From an uncultured Acetatifactor sp. (GTDB lineage Bacteria > Bacillota > Clostridia > Lachnospirales > Lachnospiraceae), in the NCBI RefSeq assembly GCF_910585425.1, contig NZ_CAJUCP010000024.1:12648-76647 (forward strand): a stretch of 64,000 bases of DNA, read 5' to 3'. Position numbers and translations under genes: made by a program. The notes under the pieces are model-generated. The model saw only the letters and a program-made list of their open reading frames with translations, had not been told where the DNA came from and did no database searches. Shown piece after piece: positions 63,779-64,000 of the stretch. Within the stretch, counting starts at the first letter, position 1, and each line of letters opens with the position of its first letter.

Positions 63779-63850
63779 TGACTCCAACGGGAATCGAACC
63801 CGTGTTACCGCCGTGAAAGGGCGATGTCTTAACCGCTTGACCATGGAGCC
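63779..63850 (-). tRNA. tRNA-Glu (TTC)
   Basis: 72 bases on the minus strand. The acceptor GGCTCCA pairs with TGGAGTC (one wobble), the anticodon loop CTTTCAC gives TTC, and the T arm is ACGGGTTCGATTCCCGT. CCA is not encoded. Confidence 0.96.
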
Positions 63851-63945
63851 TGGATACTCATACCTTTCCTGTTCTATCGAAAAGGCTCCATTTCGGAGGG
63901 GCAGACTCTTTCAGAATGCCTCCAATGCCCTTCTCCGGATATAAG

Positions 63946-64000
63946 CTCCCCGAGTAGGGCTCGAACCTACAACAACTCGGTTAACAGCCGAGTGCTCTAC
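63946..64000 (-). tRNA. tRNA-Asn (GTT), 5' part beyond the window
   Basis: The 3' 55 bases on the minus strand. The anticodon stem-loop CTCGGCTGTTAACCGAG gives GTT, the T arm is GTAGGTTCGAGCCCTAC, and the 3' acceptor strand TCGGGGA plus discriminator G is present. The 5' end lies past base 64000. Confidence 0.93.

Overview
The window looks like chromosome of a GC-rich member of the Lachnospiraceae (Clostridia). The reasons are the Firmicutes-type cluster rpsF-ssb-rpsR-gdpP-rplI-dnaB, Shine-Dalgarno sequences of the AGGAGG kind before nearly every gene, sigma-A promoters with 17-base spacers, an AgrC/AgrA-type two-component pair, a clostridial split glutamate synthase with an ANTAR regulator, and many carbohydrate-active genes. 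The species cannot be named from the sequence alone. No insertion sequence, prophage, rRNA or CRISPR array was seen.

Layout. 1-900: end of a pyruvate formate-lyase activase and a small 2[4Fe-4S] ferredoxin. 1000-8350 (minus): MerR-like protein, dnaB, rplI, gdpP, rpsR, ssb, rpsF, a DUF951 protein and a YdcF protein. 8570-9300: a sirtuin. 9487-14983 (minus): a glycan-catabolic operon (ThuA protein, Gfo/Idh/MocA oxidoreductase, HAD-GH105 fusion, unassigned toroid-like protein), divergent from an AraC regulator at 15270. 16091-19245 (minus): membrane phosphoesterase and a DUF975/CmpB membrane protein. 19489-33285 (minus): a five-component set (YehL-type MoxR AAA+ ATPase, DUF5682, VWA, double-SWIM zinc finger, DUF4132), interrupted by an aldo/keto reductase and an oppositely oriented PBECR4-like gene. 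33356-41726: GH110 alpha-galactosidase, MATE exporter, ADP-ribosylglycohydrolase with a carbohydrate-binding-like tail, a CmpB-family gene with a chimeric end next to gene debris, and a second MATE exporter. 41864-44447: XpaC-TelA pair.

44581-60331 is a nitrogen-assimilation island of two divergent operons. The minus operon is glnN (GSIII), pyrG, purF, dapL and a nitrilase-family amidase. The plus operon is a three-part glutamate synthase (GlxB-, GlxD- and GlxC-like), glnA (GSI) and an ANTAR antiterminator whose receiver domain is degenerate. Both start with a near-consensus promoter followed by terminator-like leader hairpins, so the ANTAR protein probably controls both by antitermination (inference). 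A three-gene ABC-2 exporter sits between them. The window ends with an uncharacterised coiled-coil protein, an AgrC-like kinase, an AgrA-like LytTR regulator and a tRNA cluster (Cys, Glu, partial Asn).

The most interesting part is the DUF4132/SWIM/VWA/DUF5682/MoxR set. It matches in composition and approximate size the E. coli yehI-yehL-yehM-yehP-yehQ genes, whose function is not established as far as I know. Here it carries in-frame repeat expansions in the SWIM protein, a compound palindrome between two of its genes and a nuclease-toxin-like gene inside it.
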